Of a stretch of 64,000 nt of DNA, positions 35,201-39,584 are shown piece by piece. The notes beneath the pieces were generated by a model. It was not told the DNA's origin and made no database searches. It saw only the letters and a program-made list of their open reading frames with translations. How positions within the stretch are numbered: the stretch's first letter is position 1; each line of letters starts with the position of its first letter. The stretch is from Symbiodinium natans. Its lineage: Eukaryota > Sar > Dinophyceae > Suessiales > Symbiodiniaceae. Location of the stretch: NCBI GenBank assembly GCA_905221605.1, contig CAJNDS010002435.1, positions 318,501 to 382,500 on the forward strand, written 5' to 3'. Made by a program: the position numbers and the translations under genes.

Positions 35201-38200
35201 GAATCGCACGCGCTTGCTGATAAAACAAAAAAACTACAGGCACAATGCCTTTCGGGCTGGCCAACCGTATACCGGGGGTGAACACAAGCTGCGAAACATG
35301 CGCTGACATGCGCTGAACATGTCTGGCCCAGGCACCACACCGCGGGGTGTCTCCAGCTCTGCGATGTCCATGACGCGCTCGTGGCTGAGCTCCTCGAAGT
35401 AGAGCCGATCGGACTCGTCGAAGTCCGTCGAGACCGTCTCCGGATTGCAGTTCACGACCACGGCCCGGTGCCCCAACTTCCGCAGCGTGCGCACGCAGGA
35501 GACGCTGCACCAGTCGAACTCCACGCTGCTGCCGATCCTGTAGGGCCCACAGCCAAGCACCACCACCCTGGACTCCTCCGCCTTCGCGGTAGGCGTGTGG
35601 GCGTGCGTGGCGTGCAGCGTCATAGGCTCCGGGATGGATGGCTGAAGGGGTTGCAGTGGCAGGTGGGGCGGCAAGTCGTCCAGGCCTGCGAACGTCTGGC
35701 TGCCCGGCAGCTCCACGTCGTGCTCCTCCCCGCTGTAGGTCAGATACAGGTAGTTCGTCTCTGCAGGGAACTCTGCCGCCAGTGTGTCGATCTGCTTGAC
35801 CTTGGGGACGATGCCTGCGGTCCTCCGCAGGTACCGGACGTGCGCCTCCGTGACAGCGCCGCCGGTATAGCGACTGGCCCCGAAGTCTGCTGGCAGCAGC
35901 TTGGGGGACATCTCCATGTGCACCAGGGCTGGGGCGCAAATCAATGCTGCGATCTGCCGGTCCGAGAAGCCCCGGCACTTGGCCTGAGCCACCCGTCGCT
36001 ATGCCACAAACTCCCGAAAACAACGCGAGCTGTGCTTTATCGGGTCACTCTCTCTCTCTCTCTCTCTCTCCTGCTTCTTCTTCTTCTTCTTCTTCTTCTG
36101 CTTCTTCTTGTTCTTCTTCATACATGCGACTGAGCCGATTATGCTCTCGCTATCCCCCTGCCACCGTTTCAGTGCAAGCACCGCTTCGCCGCCCACCAAG
36201 TGACCCCCCCTTTGTCCTATGATACCAACAGCAGAACGAAGCCACGGAAAACGCCGGCCTCCCGCAGCAGAGCCGGCTGGTTCTTGAGGTCGTAGTAGTC
36301 CATGCGCCGCATCGCCACCTTGAGCTGGTGGAGGCCATGGAGCTTGGCGAGGAACCAGCGGTCAATGCTGGTGAGGCGGTGGACGTCGGATACGTCCATC
36401 CCCAGCTCGAAGGCTTTGGCCATGGCCCAAAGCCGCACAGGGGTAGGGTTGCTGAGCTCCTTCTGCACTTCCCTCTCCAGCTCGGGCCCCCAGGTGCTGA
36501 CACCCCGCCGGTCCAGCTCGATCTCAAAGCGTGCCGGATCGAAGCCCGGGCTCGCCTCGTCGACCATGCGAAGGGCCTTCTGGATGGTCTCCTCAAACCA
36601 GCATATGGGCTTTTATACCCCCCAAAAGCCCCTTAAAAAGGCCCTGTATAGGGTTGATTATGGGGACTCCTTAGGGCCTAAAATCGCCCATCCTCAAAGG
36701 TCCGGCCGATGGCCATGACCTCCCCGACGCTCTGCATGGCCGAGCCGATGCGGGCATCCACGGTGGAGAACTTCTGGAGGTCCCAGCGGGGCACCTTGGC
36801 CACCACGTAGTCCAGGGACGGCTCGAAGCAGGCGGTGGTGCAGCGCGTCACGCTGTTCCGAAGCTGAATCAGGGAGGCGTGCCAGTGCTTGCAACTTATG
36901 AGGGTGTTCGGATTTGGGTGTGATGGCCTGGGGCTTGAAGATCTGCGTCATTAGTTTTCCGGCGGAAAGTATCATTAGTTTTCCGGCGGAAGTAAGGGGC
37001 AGGGTAGCCATGGGGTTGGGTCTCCGGCATCCACACCTCATAGTCAAGATTTTCACACCACGTCTCAGAACCAAAATCGCCCCATTCAGCATTCACATGA
37101 TTTCACCTTCGGGCCTGTGCCAGGTCGTGGCCCAGCGCCAGCTTGGCAGCCACGTAGGCCAAGGGATAGCCCGTGGCCTTGGAAGCCAAAGCGCTGCTGC
37201 GCGAGAGCCGGGCGTTGACCTCGATGATCCTGAACCTTTGGGGACCAAAGGAACCCTAAAAGGGTTACGGTTAGGGTTTAGGGTTTGGGATTTAGGGTTT
37301 AGGGTTGAGGGTTTCATATTATACCTTAATATGACTTACAGTATTTAGGGTCTATATGGCTCTAATTTTGGGGTTCGTTTGGTGTCCAGGGAACTGGGAG
37401 CTCTTGGGGTCCACGGCGTACTGGATGTTGCACTCGCCCACGATGCCCAGGTGCCGGATGATCTTCAGGGCACACTGCCGGAGCCGGTAGTACTCCTCGT
37501 TGTTCAGCGTCTGCGAGGGTGCGATGACGATGGACTCGCCGGTGTGGATGCCCATGGGGTCCAAGTTTTCCATGTTGCACACGGTGATGCAGTTGTCGTT
37601 CTTGTCCCGCACCACCTCGTACTCCAGCTCCTTCCAGCCCTTCAGGGACTTGTCGATGATGACCTGCGGGCTGTTCACCAGCGCCACGGTCACCAGCTTC
37701 CGGAGCTCGTTCTCATTGTCGGCGAAGCCGCTGCCCAGGCCCCCAAGGGCAAAGGCCGCCCTTACCAGCACCGGGTAGCCAATCTGCTCCGCGGCGCGGA
37801 TGGCCTCCAGCACAGAGTCGCAGCAGCAGCTCTCGGCGATCTGCTCACCGCAGGCATCCACGACCTGGCTGAAGAGGTCCCGATCCTCGGTCTTGATGAT
37901 GGCCTCGATGGGGGTGCCCAGCACCTGCACGTTGAAGCGCTCGAAGACCCTCTGCTCGTGGAGCCGTACCGCGCAGTTCAGGGCCGTCTGGCCGCCGAAG
38001 GACACGAAGATGCCGTCCGGCCGCTCCCGGTCGATGACCTTGGTCACGAACTCGGGGGTCACGGGCAGGAAGTAGACACGATCCGCCATGCCCGCCGATG
38101 TCTGCACGGTGGCGATGTTGGGGTTCATCAGCACGGACATGATACCTTGGTACCCCAGTATAACCATATTACAATAAGGGCACCCCTTTGTTGGTTGGCT

Positions 38201-39553
38201 CATTTATAAGGGAAAGCCCTAAACCCTAAACCCTAAACCCTAAACCCTAAACCCCAAAAAAAGGGGAAAGGGTACCACTGGGCTGCCATGATGCCGGCCT
38301 CCTTGAGAGCCTTCAGGGCCTGGCTGCCCGAGTAGTCGAACTCCCCTGCCTGGCCAATCGTCAGACCGCCGGAGCCCAGCACCAGCACCTTCCAGGGTTT
38401 AGGGTTTAGGGTTTAGGGTTTGGGGTTTAGGGTTAAGGGTTTAGGGTTAAGGGTTTAGGGTTTAGGGTTTAGGGTTTAGGGTTTAGGGGCTTCAGCACTA
38501 GCACCTTCTGGCTGGTTCTTAGGAAGGAATGGGGGAATGAGGTACCTGTATAATTACTCCCTTAACTTATATATATATGATATATATATATATATACATA
38601 TATATGTACTTAAGGCCCTAATTCCCTCATTCCCTACTAAGGACCAGGGGGGGGCCTTGCGGTAGCTCAGCGGAATGGAGTAGGGGATGGTCGTCACAGC
38701 AGTGGCCCCCGGGTCCGCGATGAACTGCAGGAACTGCTTGAAGAGGAAGTCCGTGTCCATGGGCCCGCCACAGGCCTCGGCAACCACGGCCCGGCACTTT
38801 TTTCAAAACTTGCCCTTTCAGCTCCTAGATAGGCAGTGCTCTCATGTGCTGACAGGAAAGGTGCGGATGGGATCGGACGGGGTTACTATACTCCCCTTAG
38901 AACCCTCATAACAATAGTATGTTTAATCTCCTCTTGGGTTGCATATAAACAAAAATAATTAAGATAGTTAAAAAAACTCCCAGGGGGATATAGGTTATAC
39001 TTCGTCTCTGTGCTTGCGCTTGTTTCTGGCCTCGGGGTGGAACTGGACGGAGAACCAGGGCCGCGAGCTGTGGACGATGCCTTCGTTGGTGCCATCGTTG
39101 GCATTCACCATCAAGGGCACCCAGCCTGCGGGCAGGGACTGGGCGTCCACCGCGAAGCCGTGGTTCTGCGCGGTGATGTAGCAGCGCTGCGTGCGGAGGT
39201 CCACAACGGGCTGGTTCCTACTTCATGGTCGGGACCATATGAAAGATTTAAACTTTATACTCCTTATTGGGTTTAAGTACCCTAAAAAAATATATTATAT
39301 ATTCCTTATTGGGTTTAAGTACCCTAAAAAATATATTATATATTCCTTATTGGGTTTAAGTACCCTAAAAAATGCAAAACGGCACCCAACTATGACAAAG
39401 GTTCATGCCGCGGTTGCCGAACTTCATCTTGAAGGTGCGCGCCCCAGCCGCCAGGGCCAGGATCTGGTTCCCCAGGCAGATGCCGAAGATCTTGGACGGA
39501 TGAGAAAACCGTAGCATGGATCCGCCCACCCCCCCCCCCCCATAAAAGAAAAA

Positions 39554-39584
<31 letters not shown>

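Noticed and set aside
37379-38209. 276-codon plus-strand ORF
   Set aside because: Antisense to CPS II exon 11, whose reading has clear family blocks.
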